A DNA stretch of 41,142 bases from an uncultured Prevotella sp. (GTDB lineage: Bacteria; Bacteroidota; Bacteroidia; Bacteroidales; Bacteroidaceae), in assembly GCA_946188165.1 (NCBI GenBank), contig CAMHTW010000030.1:1-41142 (forward strand). The letters run 5' to 3'. A model generated the notes under the pieces. That model did no database searches and was not told the origin of the DNA. It was given only the letters and a program-made list of their open reading frames with translations. Positions 34,401 to 41,142 of the stretch are shown in pieces (the stretch's first letter is position 1; every line of letters begins with the position of its first letter). Made by a program: the position numbers and the translations under genes.

Positions 34401-34517
34401 CTTCTGAGCGTCTACATCCGTCTGCCCTGAAGCCTCGCGTTCTTCCTTCGTCGTGCCTACCAGTGCCCGTTCTATCAGCCACTCAAAGGCCTGTTCGTTC
34501 GTTTTAGTAATTGGCAT
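31419..34517 (-). CDS. hsdR: type I restriction enzyme, HsdR subunit
   Basis: A 1032-aa restriction and translocation subunit. The N-terminal nuclease has the PD-(D/E)xK pattern: Asp158 in GEELDMALYVNG and Glu172-Leu-Lys174 in FELKNPW. The SF2 motor follows, with Walker A SAGSGKS (331-337), DEAH (453-456), YFAFTATPKKE, and motif VI in AVQALSRLNR. The C-terminal helical region is complete. It cuts unmethylated DNA when assembled with HsdM and HsdS. It is separated from hsdS by three cargo genes, which is not the usual order. Confidence 0.96.
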   Translation of the reverse strand: MPITKTNEQAFEWLIERALVGTTKEEREASGQTDVDAQKPEAGQYYWGLPKDFDKKLGFDMRRLWSFLETTQGDVLNTYKGRDIYSELPRLLSKEIETFGVIKVLREKFEIGNIKLTFFYPKPTAADSEASRQKYQQNQFSLTRQQTFSVLHPGEELDMALYVNGIPLFTFELKNPWTYQTARKDGRDQYKSDKRNPKDTILQYGRCLAHFTMDKDEVWFTTKLNLDKTYFMPYNKGLANGQGAGNPVNPDGYKTSYMWEHLLQKDTIADIIMNYVLFDYDEAKTQKKVPHTMRYAKKLIFPRYHQLDVVTKLEQDVAKVGVGKTYLIQHSAGSGKSNSLTWLAYKLITTCPDSMEAARAKALDAPLYNSVIVVTDRRLLDKQITDNIKAFGKSDKIVAHADCADSGERIPKTGLKQHIEDGKRIIITTIQKFPFMCDLISDVSDHNFAVIIDEAHSSQSGIAADKLNATLQKDEDTGDADTEVLLERLMKDRKMSSNCSYFAFTATPKKETLERFGQEDTEGKFRPFHLYSMKQAIEEGFILDVLTNYTTYRSYYELSKSIEENPEYNNERAQKLLRSYVERDPKTIEAKAEVMLTHFDAKIFRNHKLKGKAKAMVVTKDIECAIMYYHALQELIKKNGMPYKILIAFSGTKNIKGREYTEAEINGFPENKTAENFDDDECRILVVANKYLTGFDQPKLCAMYIDKPLAGVLAVQALSRLNRSAPDLGKVCEDLFILDFYNTKDDIKTAFDPFYTTTTLSEATDVNVLHQLKATLLGMGVFDMDEVNEFIELYLHGAEADQWAPIIDTAAMRFNQEIEWPENGKADFKMKCKQFVKVYSKVAAIMDYEVADWEKLFWYLRFLIPQLIVPGKTADDIKDLLDSVDLSTYGLRRTALNETIGLDAGDAVIDPNKPVMVDAHPKEDDPKDKLDQILREFNERWFKGWEATPDDQKAKLMSMAKAVTENEDYRTMVVGNPDQQAVLEIYGKIIDSIVRQKRKGDNSLYREYQQNEGFKANFQNLLIRMVENMDYL

Positions 34518-34540
34518 ATCTATTTATTTTGTTGTTCAAC

Positions 34541-36181
34541 TTATTCTATATATCCTTTACCTTTGCAATATGTGCAGTTTTGATGTATATGTGAATATTC
34601 TGACGCATCGTAACTCTTTCCGCACTCTGTACATTTATTCATGTGAGGTTCAAGCCCAAATTTGGTGACAGAAATCGACCTCTCGACTACCATTCTTCCA
34701 TTTACACAGTTTTTACACGGAATACGATTCACGGTTTGGGTATGTGTTTGATTATTGATTGAACTATTATAATTATTACCACCAGAAGAACTGCCTCCCT
34801 GTGGATAGTAAATTATCTGCATGCCAGTACCACTATTTGAAGTTACTTGACTTTGATTGTCAGATTTGCGAACATCATTGTTCGAATAAGCCTTTTGAGA
34901 AGTGGATGTGATAAGCTTGTCCTTTAAATCAGGATAAAATTGGCAGAAATAATCTTTTAATACCTTCAACTTCTCAGTATTCCATTTCTCTATTTCTTTT
35001 TCAGCATTTATTGTTTTCAGAACTTTGTCTTTAAAACCTTTTCTTACTGAATTATTCATTCTAATCCATAACTCATTATTTTCAGTTGCTTCATTTGATT
35101 GAGAATAAGCATTATACAATTTGTCATGGAAATCAATACCAGCCTGATAATAATCTTTCATTTCTGAAGCTATATAAGGTACGCCTTCTGAATCATAAAA
35201 TTTTTCAAAATCCCATAAACCACTATAACTATTATCTTCAGAAACAATTCTGGAATCTTCAGAAAGGTTGTCACTTTCGTCAAATTTTAATCTCATTTCA
35301 AGTTCTTCACCATTCCCCAACTTTTCAAATTTCCTATAAATTTTATTATTATCAATTGTATGTTGGTACATATATTTATAATTGCCATCAACAACAAAAT
35401 CTTTATAAAAACTCACAGTACGGTAACCGCCAAATATTCCTCCTTCTTGGGTAAGTTCCCCGAAAAAAGATGTTCTTCTTTTTGTATATTGTTTGTATGC
35501 AACGACTCTTTTTAATGTCTCATCTTTTACAATGTTACCACTCTCATTCATCGTAAAATTTAAAGGCATTTGTAAACATTTAGATTCAATGTATTTTACT
35601 AACTCAAATTTCTCAACCCCACCACTGCTACTACTTTGCTTATGTTGAAATATGACATAAGGATATTTATGTAAATACGGATAAAATATAGGATTCCAAT
35701 TCTTATCAAATGCTCCATGCAGTGTTTCACCGGATCTGTCTTTTGAATACACTTCATAGAAATACCTTTCATCAAAATCCTTCCTTTCCTTTCTTATATA
35801 AGAAGTTATATGAACGTCAGAACCTATAAGTGTTTTGAAAGATTTATCAAGGATGACTAATAAGGTATCCCCATCCACGACTTCCTTTAACTCATAAAAT
35901 TTTCCATCAGAAACATATTTAATAGAATCATACTTTGGCAACACTTTCACATTACCTTCGTCATCACATATTCCGAGTTTGTTTTCAAATTCATAACTAT
36001 ACCATTTATGTCCGTCATTACCGACATGTTCTTTCATGATATTCTTTGCATTATATGTTTCCTGATCACATGATGTAAGGACAAAGCCGAATAACAAAAA
36101 ACAGGAAATAATAACATAATTACAAAAGGAAAAACTTCTTTTGTAAGGAGATTGCCCCGTAGAATCTATTAATATGCTCAT
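34541..36181 (-). CDS. lipoprotein with WG-like repeats and a C-terminal zinc ribbon, embedded in the restriction operon
   Basis: A 546-aa protein. A signal segment (ISCFLLFGFVLTSC, Cys near residue 38) indicates a lipoprotein with a long n-region. Next come beta-hairpin units reading like WG repeats (ENKLGICDDEGNVKVLPKYDSI). The middle is charged and helical, then a Ser/Gly/Asn-rich linker (YYPQGGSSSGGNN) leads to three CxxC pairs: CKNC, CTEC and CTYCKGKGY, a DnaJ-like cysteine-rich pattern. The gene is more A/T-rich than hsdM and hsdR. Its ATG follows hsdS-tail copy 3, and hsdR begins 23 bases after its stop. The function is unknown; an envelope role beside a cytoplasmic nuclease is unexpected. 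Confidence 0.75.
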   Translation of the reverse strand: MSILIDSTGQSPYKRSFSFCNYVIISCFLLFGFVLTSCDQETYNAKNIMKEHVGNDGHKWYSYEFENKLGICDDEGNVKVLPKYDSIKYVSDGKFYELKEVVDGDTLLVILDKSFKTLIGSDVHITSYIRKERKDFDERYFYEVYSKDRSGETLHGAFDKNWNPIFYPYLHKYPYVIFQHKQSSSSGGVEKFELVKYIESKCLQMPLNFTMNESGNIVKDETLKRVVAYKQYTKRRTSFFGELTQEGGIFGGYRTVSFYKDFVVDGNYKYMYQHTIDNNKIYRKFEKLGNGEELEMRLKFDESDNLSEDSRIVSEDNSYSGLWDFEKFYDSEGVPYIASEMKDYYQAGIDFHDKLYNAYSQSNEATENNELWIRMNNSVRKGFKDKVLKTINAEKEIEKWNTEKLKVLKDYFCQFYPDLKDKLITSTSQKAYSNNDVRKSDNQSQVTSNSGTGMQIIYYPQGGSSSGGNNYNSSINNQTHTQTVNRIPCKNCVNGRMVVERSISVTKFGLEPHMNKCTECGKSYDASEYSHIHQNCTYCKGKGYIE

Positions 36182-36216
36182 ACCACTTTTTACTTTACTT
36201 GTTACTACATCGTTAT
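36180..36216 (-). repeat. hsdS-tail repeat, copy 3
   Basis: The minus strand reads AACGATGTAGTAACAAGTAA and on into AGTAAAAAGTGGTATG, matching the end of hsdS (codons NDVVTGKVKV) with few changes. The stop of the 69-aa gene lies at its left edge and the lipoprotein ATG at its right edge, in the hsdS reading frame. Confidence 0.9.
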
Positions 36217-36422
36217 TCTATATTCCGATATTTATAATTCTCATCTTCACCAACACATAGTAGGATGATAATGATGAGAAGCGGAGAAAAGAAGAAGCTT
36301 AACAAGAGCCACAAAGCAACCTCTCTATGACGATGCTTTGCCATCATCGCTACCAGCACATACATGCCAATGATGATGCTGAAGACTACTACAATTATGC
36401 CAATGACAATAAGTAATTCCAT
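36213..36422 (-). CDS. small two-helix membrane protein (cargo B)
   Basis: A 69-aa protein with two hydrophobic helices (about residues 3-26 and 36-57) joined by a basic loop (AKHRHRE) and ending in an acidic tail (GEDENYKYRNIE). Small two-helix proteins of this kind occur as toxins, holin-like or immunity proteins, but nothing specific is recognisable. It starts 3 bases after the stop of hsdS-tail copy 2, and its own stop is part of copy 3. Confidence 0.65.
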   Translation of the reverse strand: MELLIVIGIIVVVFSIIIGMYVLVAMMAKHRHREVALWLLLSFFFSPLLIIIILLCVGEDENYKYRNIE

Positions 36423-36427
36423 ATACT

Positions 36428-36490
36428 ATACCACTTTTACTTTACCTGTTACTACATCGTTAATAATTATCTGCTTGCACTTCTGAAGGA
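36428..36490 (-). repeat. hsdS-tail repeat, copy 2
   Basis: About 60 bases nearly identical to the 3' end of hsdS (five or so differences), translating as LLQKCKQIIINDVVTGKVKV then a TAG stop, with no start codon. It directly follows the stop of cargo A and directly precedes the ATG of cargo B. Confidence 0.93.
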
Positions 36491-36499
36491 GAATACGCC

Positions 36500-36943
36500 C
36501 TATATAATAGGGTCTTCTTCTATTTCTTTGTCTATCAGTAGCTGAATAACCATTTTTACCACAGCATCCAATATACTTTCACCTTTAGTTAAATACCTAC
36601 GTCTTCCGTCCATAGCAACATAGGTAACCCAATCTTTTCCCATATTCAGAATGTATCTTACCGAACCTTCTGGTTGCTCTATATTATTAACATCGAACGA
36701 TGACCATATTTCCGTAGGTAGTATATCAATTAGCTTACCAAGAGACCACGCTGCAGCAACGTTTTCATTCTCTCCTTTATTAATTGGAAGTGATTGATTA
36801 AGAAAAGCCTTCTCTTCAATCTCAATTGTCCCATTTCCTTTTTTCAAGTGTACAAAGACAGAACAATCCGAAGTAAATGTATCCATTCCGTTACTTACAA
36901 GTATCCTACTTTGTTCCAGGTTTGTTATAGATAGATTTTCCAT
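36500..36943 (-). CDS. unknown 147-aa protein (cargo A)
   Basis: A soluble acidic protein beginning MENLSITNLEQSRILVSNG, with beta-like segments (CSVFVHLKKGNGTIEIEEKAF, SVRYILNMGKDWVTYVAMDG) and a C-terminal helix (GESILDAVVKMVIQLLIDKEIEE). No family is recognised. It starts one base after the hsdS stop (TAATATG), so it is likely coupled to hsdS translation. The acidic, short form would suit an inhibitor or DNA mimic, but that is only a guess. Confidence 0.65.
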   Translation of the reverse strand: MENLSITNLEQSRILVSNGMDTFTSDCSVFVHLKKGNGTIEIEEKAFLNQSLPINKGENENVAAAWSLGKLIDILPTEIWSSFDVNNIEQPEGSVRYILNMGKDWVTYVAMDGRRRYLTKGESILDAVVKMVIQLLIDKEIEEDPII

Positions 36944-36944
36944 A

Positions 36945-37007
36945 TTATATCACTTTTACTTTACCTGTTACTACATCGTTAATGATTATCTGCTTGCGCT
37001 CCTGAAG
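36945..37007 (-). repeat. hsdS-tail repeat, copy 1 (the gene's own 3' end)
   Basis: The last roughly 60 bases of hsdS (LLQERKQIIINDVVTGKVKVI and stop), which recur at 36428-36490 and in shorter form at 36180-36216. A more diverged version lies in the centre of hsdS (about 37590-37640), as expected for the internal repeats of HsdS. Confidence 0.95.
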
Positions 37008-38213
37008 AAGGGAAATTTGCTTTAATGCATTCTCTATAGCTTTCTTAATCTTGGTCGTCTTTTCATCAATGGTACAGCAAATTCTATCTTGTTCTTCAAA
37101 TGGAGGTAATGCGCAATAGATTGAATATAAGTCAGAAGTATATAATCTTGAAAGACCTGCGCCAACACCTGTTATAAGTTTAATAAACTCATTTATACAT
37201 TTTGGTGTCTTAAATATATATTCCAAAAATGACAAATTGACTTTACCTAATGATGAATAAACTGCATAGTCCGGACTTACTAATCCATCATATTTTGAAA
37301 CATTGAAAACACCAAGATGCGCCTTTAATTTATTAAAAACTAGGTCTCCCTTATTTACCAACTTTGCTCCTACAAATGATGATGCCATATTAGGAATAAT
37401 GTCCATCTTTTGGGTTGGGATAAGTCCGTACACTTGGCTCATGGATAATGGTTCCTCGTTCCCTGACACGGAACGCCCTTTCGATTCTCTAAGAAGATAT
37501 TTAATACGTATTACTTCCCAATGCTCAGGTATATCCCCTATCCAATCCACGCCACTGGGTTTCATTTTGACGTTGGGGTCAAGACCTTTGGTGACGGCAT
37601 TATTGATGATGATTTGCTTGCGTTCATTCAGCAGGTCTATCATCTTTTGTTGCTGGGCTATCGCTTCATCTATCTTTGATGTGGCGGTGTTAAGATAATT
37701 AGCTATGGTTTCTTGCTCTTTAAGTGTAGGGAAAGGGAAAGGCATAGAAAGAAAATCATATGCAGATATTTTTAACCTTATTTCCATTATGCCCTTTGAG
37801 AAACATCTTATTGATTGTTGAACCCTCCTTAGAGAAAGAATATAGTTATAATATGTAAGGTTTACTTCATCACAAGGTTTGAAAGAATAATAAGCAGGAC
37901 TGATATAGCCATCATATGGTGTTATTCCGAAAGAACCTATTATAACGTTCATGCTATTGATAACCAAATCTCCTTTTCTTGCGACCTTATATTGCGTATG
38001 GTCGTCCTTAGATTTATTACCAACATCTCCCTTTTCATCATAAGGTATTATTCCTTTATCTTTGATAAGAGAAAGAATCATTAGAGATTCTAAATTACTA
38101 TATCTTTCTTTCCTCTCAGTTAGTGCAGCGCGAAGACGCTTCACCTCCCAATGACTCGGGATTTCCCCCAGCCATTTCACGCCACTATCCTTGTATTCGA
38201 TATATCTCTCCAT
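36945..38213 (-). CDS. hsdS: type I restriction enzyme, specificity subunit HsdS
   Basis: A 422-aa specificity subunit with two target recognition domains. Each begins with the conserved GVKWLGEIPSHWEVKRL (about residue 11) or GVDWIGDIPEHWEVIRI (about 222) and ends in a helix with LLNERKQIIINNAVT or LLQERKQIIINDVVT. The TRDs are more A/T-rich than the conserved parts. It starts 5 bases after hsdM. Its 3' end is the parent of the tail repeats that follow. Confidence 0.95.
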   Translation of the reverse strand: MERYIEYKDSGVKWLGEIPSHWEVKRLRAALTERKERYSNLESLMILSLIKDKGIIPYDEKGDVGNKSKDDHTQYKVARKGDLVINSMNVIIGSFGITPYDGYISPAYYSFKPCDEVNLTYYNYILSLRRVQQSIRCFSKGIMEIRLKISAYDFLSMPFPFPTLKEQETIANYLNTATSKIDEAIAQQQKMIDLLNERKQIIINNAVTKGLDPNVKMKPSGVDWIGDIPEHWEVIRIKYLLRESKGRSVSGNEEPLSMSQVYGLIPTQKMDIIPNMASSFVGAKLVNKGDLVFNKLKAHLGVFNVSKYDGLVSPDYAVYSSLGKVNLSFLEYIFKTPKCINEFIKLITGVGAGLSRLYTSDLYSIYCALPPFEEQDRICCTIDEKTTKIKKAIENALKQISLLQERKQIIINDVVTGKVKVI

Positions 38214-38218
38214 AGGGC

Positions 38219-40540
38219 TTACAGGTTTTCAAAGAGTGACTGAATGAAGCCCTGACTCTGACGATCGAGTTCCAAGATGTCGCGCTCGTTTTCTTCAAGG
38301 CTACGCAGGGGAGCTGGCTTATAGAAATACTTGTTGAAAGAGATTTCGCAGCCAATCTTTGTGGGTGGCAGGTTTATCCAAGCATCAGAGACGTAGGGAC
38401 GCACCTCGCGCTGGAAGTATTCGAAGATGTCCTCCTTAATGGGAATCTTCTCTGTATCGCGCAGGTCGCTATCCGTCTCGTATTCCAGATATACGCCCTT
38501 ATCGTTCTTTTTATAGCCATAATAGTGCAAACGTTCATGATTCACACCATATACAGCTTCCAGCAATTCTATATCTTTGCTGTTCAACTTATGCTCTTTC
38601 TTGATGACTGGTGCAGCGTTAGGGTTTGTCTCGCTCATGGCGCGTGTTATCGTCTTCAGCTGGGCTGCACTGACATCAAGTTTTTGCTCTTTAGCCGTAG
38701 CAGCTACAACGGCAGAGAATAGATTATAGTCCATGAACTCTTCAGTACCTAAAATGTGCATCAGCTGTTTGGCGGCTTCCATCAAGTCACGACGTGCTCG
38801 CCACTCCTTCACGCTAATGAGCTTGGCCAACTTCTTGTCCGTCATCTTAATGTCGTTGTCGTTCAGATAATCCTTGATGGCTGGTATCTCGTCGTCAAGA
38901 CCCGTGAACACACGGTCGCGATAGGTCTGATAGAGCCACTTCGACAACTCCAAATCGCCCTTGTCGTAGAGCATCTCGTCTATTTTCAATGCATTAAACT
39001 GGCTGCGCAAGCGCAAGGGGCGCTCAATGGTGACGTTGTAATAGCGGAAGTCGTCGCCATCGAAAATCTTGCTGCTAACCTTCTCGTCCTCCTGTTCCAC
39101 AAAGTCCATATATACCTTCAGTATCTGGTCTTGGAAATCGGGGGTGATGGTGCAGTTGCGTGATCCTTGGTTCTTGCGCAGCTTCTCGAAAGCCTGCGAG
39201 GCATCGATGAGCTGTACCTTGCCACGACGGTTCTCGGGTTTCTTGTTGGTAAGAATCCAGATGTAGGTGGTGATACCCGTGTTGTAGAAGATGTTGTTTG
39301 GCAATTGGATGATGGCATCCACCAAATCGTTTTCCACCAGATAGCGGCGGATATTGCTCTCGCCACTACCGGCATCGCCTGTAAACAGGCTGGAGCCATT
39401 GTGAATAGACGCAACGCGCGAGCCCTGAGGTTGCTGGTCTAAGGGCTTCATCTTGTCTATCATCTCCAAGATGAACAGCAACTGGCCGTCGCTGGTACGG
39501 GGCGTACAGTCTAAGACTTCTTCCTCGCCAGTGAATTTGGTTAGTGTCAGTTCGTAACGGCTATCCAGCAGCTGTTTGTCGTGATAGATCTTTTCTTTAT
39601 CCGTCTTCCACGACTTGCCATAGGGTGGATTGGTAATCTGATAGCCAAAGGTCTGACCTTGGAAGGCATCGTCAGTGATGGTGTTGCCTAAGCGCAGGCC
39701 ACTGGGATCTACGCCCTTGATGATAAGGTCTGACTTCGAGATAGCGTAGGTCTCGGGGTTTATCTCCATGCCAGACAACAGAATGGCATTAGGACGTACT
39801 CCGCGGTCTATCAGGTATTCACGGCTTTCGGTAAGCATGCCACCGCTACCTTCTGCAGGATCGCGCATGGTAACAACCTTGGGCAGGTTGTCAATAATAG
39901 GGTCGAACACCAAACGTGCCAACAGTCGGATGGCATCGCGTGGCGTGAAGTGTTCACCAGCCTCCTCGTTGTTCTCTTCGTTGAACTTACGCAGCAACTC
40001 TTCGAACACCGTACCCATGCCGTGATTCGTCAATGCAGGCAGTATCAGGCCATCGGGGTCGCGCTGGTTATGATCTGTCAGATTTATGCGAGGATCGGTA
40101 ATGCGCTCTATCATCGACAGCAGACGGTCGTTGTCTGCCAACTTGCGAGCCTTGGCGTAGTACTCAAAGTTTTTCAGCACGTCGCGCACGTTCTCGCTAT
40201 AGCCGTTCAGATACTCCACGAAGTTGTCGTAGAGCAGGTCATTGTTGTCGGAAGCACGCGACTTCAGGCGATTCAGCGTCCAGCGGCTGGTGTTGAAGTA
40301 GCTGAGCTTTGTAATGTCCTTCAGGGCATCTTCGTCAATGTCTTCAAGGCCCATTTCCTGCTGTTCTTTCAGCTCTGCCTCTACAGCGTCCTTCGTAGGT
40401 TCCAATAATGCATCTAAGCGACGTAACACCACCATAGGCAGTATCACGTCGCGATACTGGCCACGAAGAAATACGTCGCGCAGCACATCGTCTGCAATAC
40501 TCCAAATGAGTGATACTATCTGGTTATAATTTGATTCCAT
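38219..40540 (-). CDS. hsdM: type I restriction enzyme, methyltransferase subunit HsdM
   Basis: A 773-aa adenine-N6 methyltransferase. The N-terminal HsdM helical domain (residues about 1-150) is followed by GEHFTP (195-200), motif I DPAEGSGGM (227-235) and the catalytic NPPYGKS (304-310). The C-terminal region beyond about residue 500 is longer than in the classical subunit (about 520 residues) and is rich in charged helices, a form seen in some Bacteroidota systems. First gene of the operon. Confidence 0.95.
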   Translation of the reverse strand: MESNYNQIVSLIWSIADDVLRDVFLRGQYRDVILPMVVLRRLDALLEPTKDAVEAELKEQQEMGLEDIDEDALKDITKLSYFNTSRWTLNRLKSRASDNNDLLYDNFVEYLNGYSENVRDVLKNFEYYAKARKLADNDRLLSMIERITDPRINLTDHNQRDPDGLILPALTNHGMGTVFEELLRKFNEENNEEAGEHFTPRDAIRLLARLVFDPIIDNLPKVVTMRDPAEGSGGMLTESREYLIDRGVRPNAILLSGMEINPETYAISKSDLIIKGVDPSGLRLGNTITDDAFQGQTFGYQITNPPYGKSWKTDKEKIYHDKQLLDSRYELTLTKFTGEEEVLDCTPRTSDGQLLFILEMIDKMKPLDQQPQGSRVASIHNGSSLFTGDAGSGESNIRRYLVENDLVDAIIQLPNNIFYNTGITTYIWILTNKKPENRRGKVQLIDASQAFEKLRKNQGSRNCTITPDFQDQILKVYMDFVEQEDEKVSSKIFDGDDFRYYNVTIERPLRLRSQFNALKIDEMLYDKGDLELSKWLYQTYRDRVFTGLDDEIPAIKDYLNDNDIKMTDKKLAKLISVKEWRARRDLMEAAKQLMHILGTEEFMDYNLFSAVVAATAKEQKLDVSAAQLKTITRAMSETNPNAAPVIKKEHKLNSKDIELLEAVYGVNHERLHYYGYKKNDKGVYLEYETDSDLRDTEKIPIKEDIFEYFQREVRPYVSDAWINLPPTKIGCEISFNKYFYKPAPLRSLEENERDILELDRQSQGFIQSLFENL

Positions 40541-40565
40541 TATATCTTGTTTTAAGTTGTTTCTT

Positions 40566-40599
40566 TAAAAATACCCATTTATCCTCCCGAACCAATGGG
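40566..40599 (-). promoter_or_regulatory. candidate hsdM promoter with a palindrome in its spacer
   Basis: On the minus strand, ATTG (40596-40593), a 19-base spacer and TATTTTTA (40573-40566), each one base from consensus, about 26 bases before the ATG. The inverted repeat CCCATT/AATGGG (40599-40594 and 40579-40574) spans the spacer and could be an operator or the stem of a terminator for the gene upstream. Confidence 0.45.
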
Positions 40600-40628
40600 C
40601 TTAACTACATATTAGAATAAGCGTCCCT

Positions 40629-40643
40629 GTGGTGAATCACCAC
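40629..40643. repeat. 15-bp palindrome GTGGTGA-A-TCACCAC
   Basis: A perfect 7-bp arm palindrome lies in the gap between the 135-aa lipoprotein gene and hsdM. There is no T tract on either side, so it is more like a protein site than a terminator. Confidence 0.6.
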
Positions 40644-40657
40644 GTGTGCAATAGTAA

Positions 40658-41065
40658 TCAGAATGTATCTTCGTAGTCCGGCAGCCACTCGTCATCAACG
40701 TTGATGTTCAGACGGAACGATGCTGTGCGGATATTCTCCTGAATACGGAGGTATAGCGGATCTTGCTTTGCATCCGAATGACGAGTAACGAAGGTTTCGA
40801 CCTTCTGCGAGAAGCGTTGGACGCTATCGCTGGCGGCCATACCCAGATGGCAGGACTCCACGTAGTAGGCCTGCATCTCAGGATACTGGGAAACAGAAGT
40901 CTCCTTCGAGCACGCAAGGCACAGGAAGGAGACTATGAAGGATAATGAAAGAGGAATCAGAGAGTGGCGCAGCAGGGCGCTACATGAAAACTTGCCCCCC
41001 TCAATAAGTTTTAGAGAGGTAATGCCCTGAGGCTTAGATGTATATGTATAATGTTTCATCATCAA
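40658..41065 (-). CDS. small lipoprotein of unknown function
   Basis: A 135-aa protein with the hydrophobic segment LIPLSLSFIVSFLCLAC, whose Cys (about residue 52) fits a lipobox. The part before it is about 30 residues long and basic, unusual for a lipoprotein signal, and there is no later ATG before the hydrophobic stretch, so the start may be a non-ATG codon or the n-region is really long. The mature part is about 84 residues, with YYVESCHLGMAASDSVQRF. A TACCTTTA -7-like element lies upstream at 41133-41140. Confidence 0.6.
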   Translation of the reverse strand: MMMKHYTYTSKPQGITSLKLIEGGKFSCSALLRHSLIPLSLSFIVSFLCLACSKETSVSQYPEMQAYYVESCHLGMAASDSVQRFSQKVETFVTRHSDAKQDPLYLRIQENIRTASFRLNINVDDEWLPDYEDTF

Positions 41066-41142
41066 TTAGCTATATTGAATGCCAAGAACGGTGCAAACCG
41101 AGAGCAATGATGCTCGCATCAATTCTCTGACCTAAAGGTACA

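Noticed and set aside
36423..36499. Possible small gene encoding LLQKCKQIIINDVVTGKVKV
   Set aside because: It has no start codon after the cargo A stop and is a partial copy of the hsdS end.
36945..38213. Invertible hsdS shufflon
   Set aside because: The repeated hsdS tails are in direct, not inverted, orientation, and no site-specific recombinase or partial hsdS gene with a TRD is nearby.

Overview
The window looks like a chromosomal segment of a Prevotella-type Bacteroidales bacterium. Supporting signs are the many Bacteroidota promoters (TTTG, about 20 bases, then TAnnTTTG), near-absent Shine-Dalgarno sequences, class III fructose-bisphosphatase, 'SC' lipoprotein signals, and an anaerobic gene set (menaquinone methylase plus a Dcu-type C4-dicarboxylate carrier). 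GC content looks moderate over the core genes and drops visibly inside the restriction locus.

Layout. (1) 1-4850, minus strand: a partial tRNA-Asp with its own promoter, then a six-gene operon read leftward from about 4810: engB, an ABC-F ATPase, recR, a small membrane protein, a family 2 glycosyltransferase and a GNAT acetyltransferase. (2) 4880-6500: a small lipoprotein gene convergent with a TPR protein gene. (3) 6637-14730, plus strand: two tandem acyl-CoA synthetase paralogues, a GT2 protein, a GT-B-like half protein, class III fbp, a shortened HPPK-like gene, then a separately promoted lipoprotein. (4) 14777-25326, plus strand: thrC, uxaB, then phoH-purC-menG-aroE-purM-dcuB-like-rsmG-MBL hydrolase, closely spaced, ending in hairpins. 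No stretch over 300 bases lacks a gene.

(5) 25378-31400, minus strand: an accessory module read from one strong promoter. It has a 124-base nested inverted repeat in its leader, then a 318-aa unknown protein, two intrinsic terminators, a 122-aa unknown protein, an orphan sigma-70 region-2-like protein, a 179-aa unknown protein, a BT4734-type primase fused to an ATPase domain, and an M15 peptidase. I see no integrase, capsid or terminase. (6) 31419-40600, minus strand: a type I restriction-modification operon, hsdM-hsdS-(three cargo genes)-hsdR. Each cargo gene starts immediately after a copy of the 3' end of hsdS, giving a cassette-like array. (7) 40658-41065: a small lipoprotein gene.

The two most unusual things are the hsdS-tail cassette array with an embedded zinc-ribbon lipoprotein, and the primase/sigma/peptidase module with its folded leader. 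A third, genome-level feature is a set of short tandem arrays with 7- or 8-base period next to genes, in one case supplying a stop codon and in another lying inside a coding region. Start sites were chosen by family N-termini and promoter position. All functional calls are by motif reading, without database searches.
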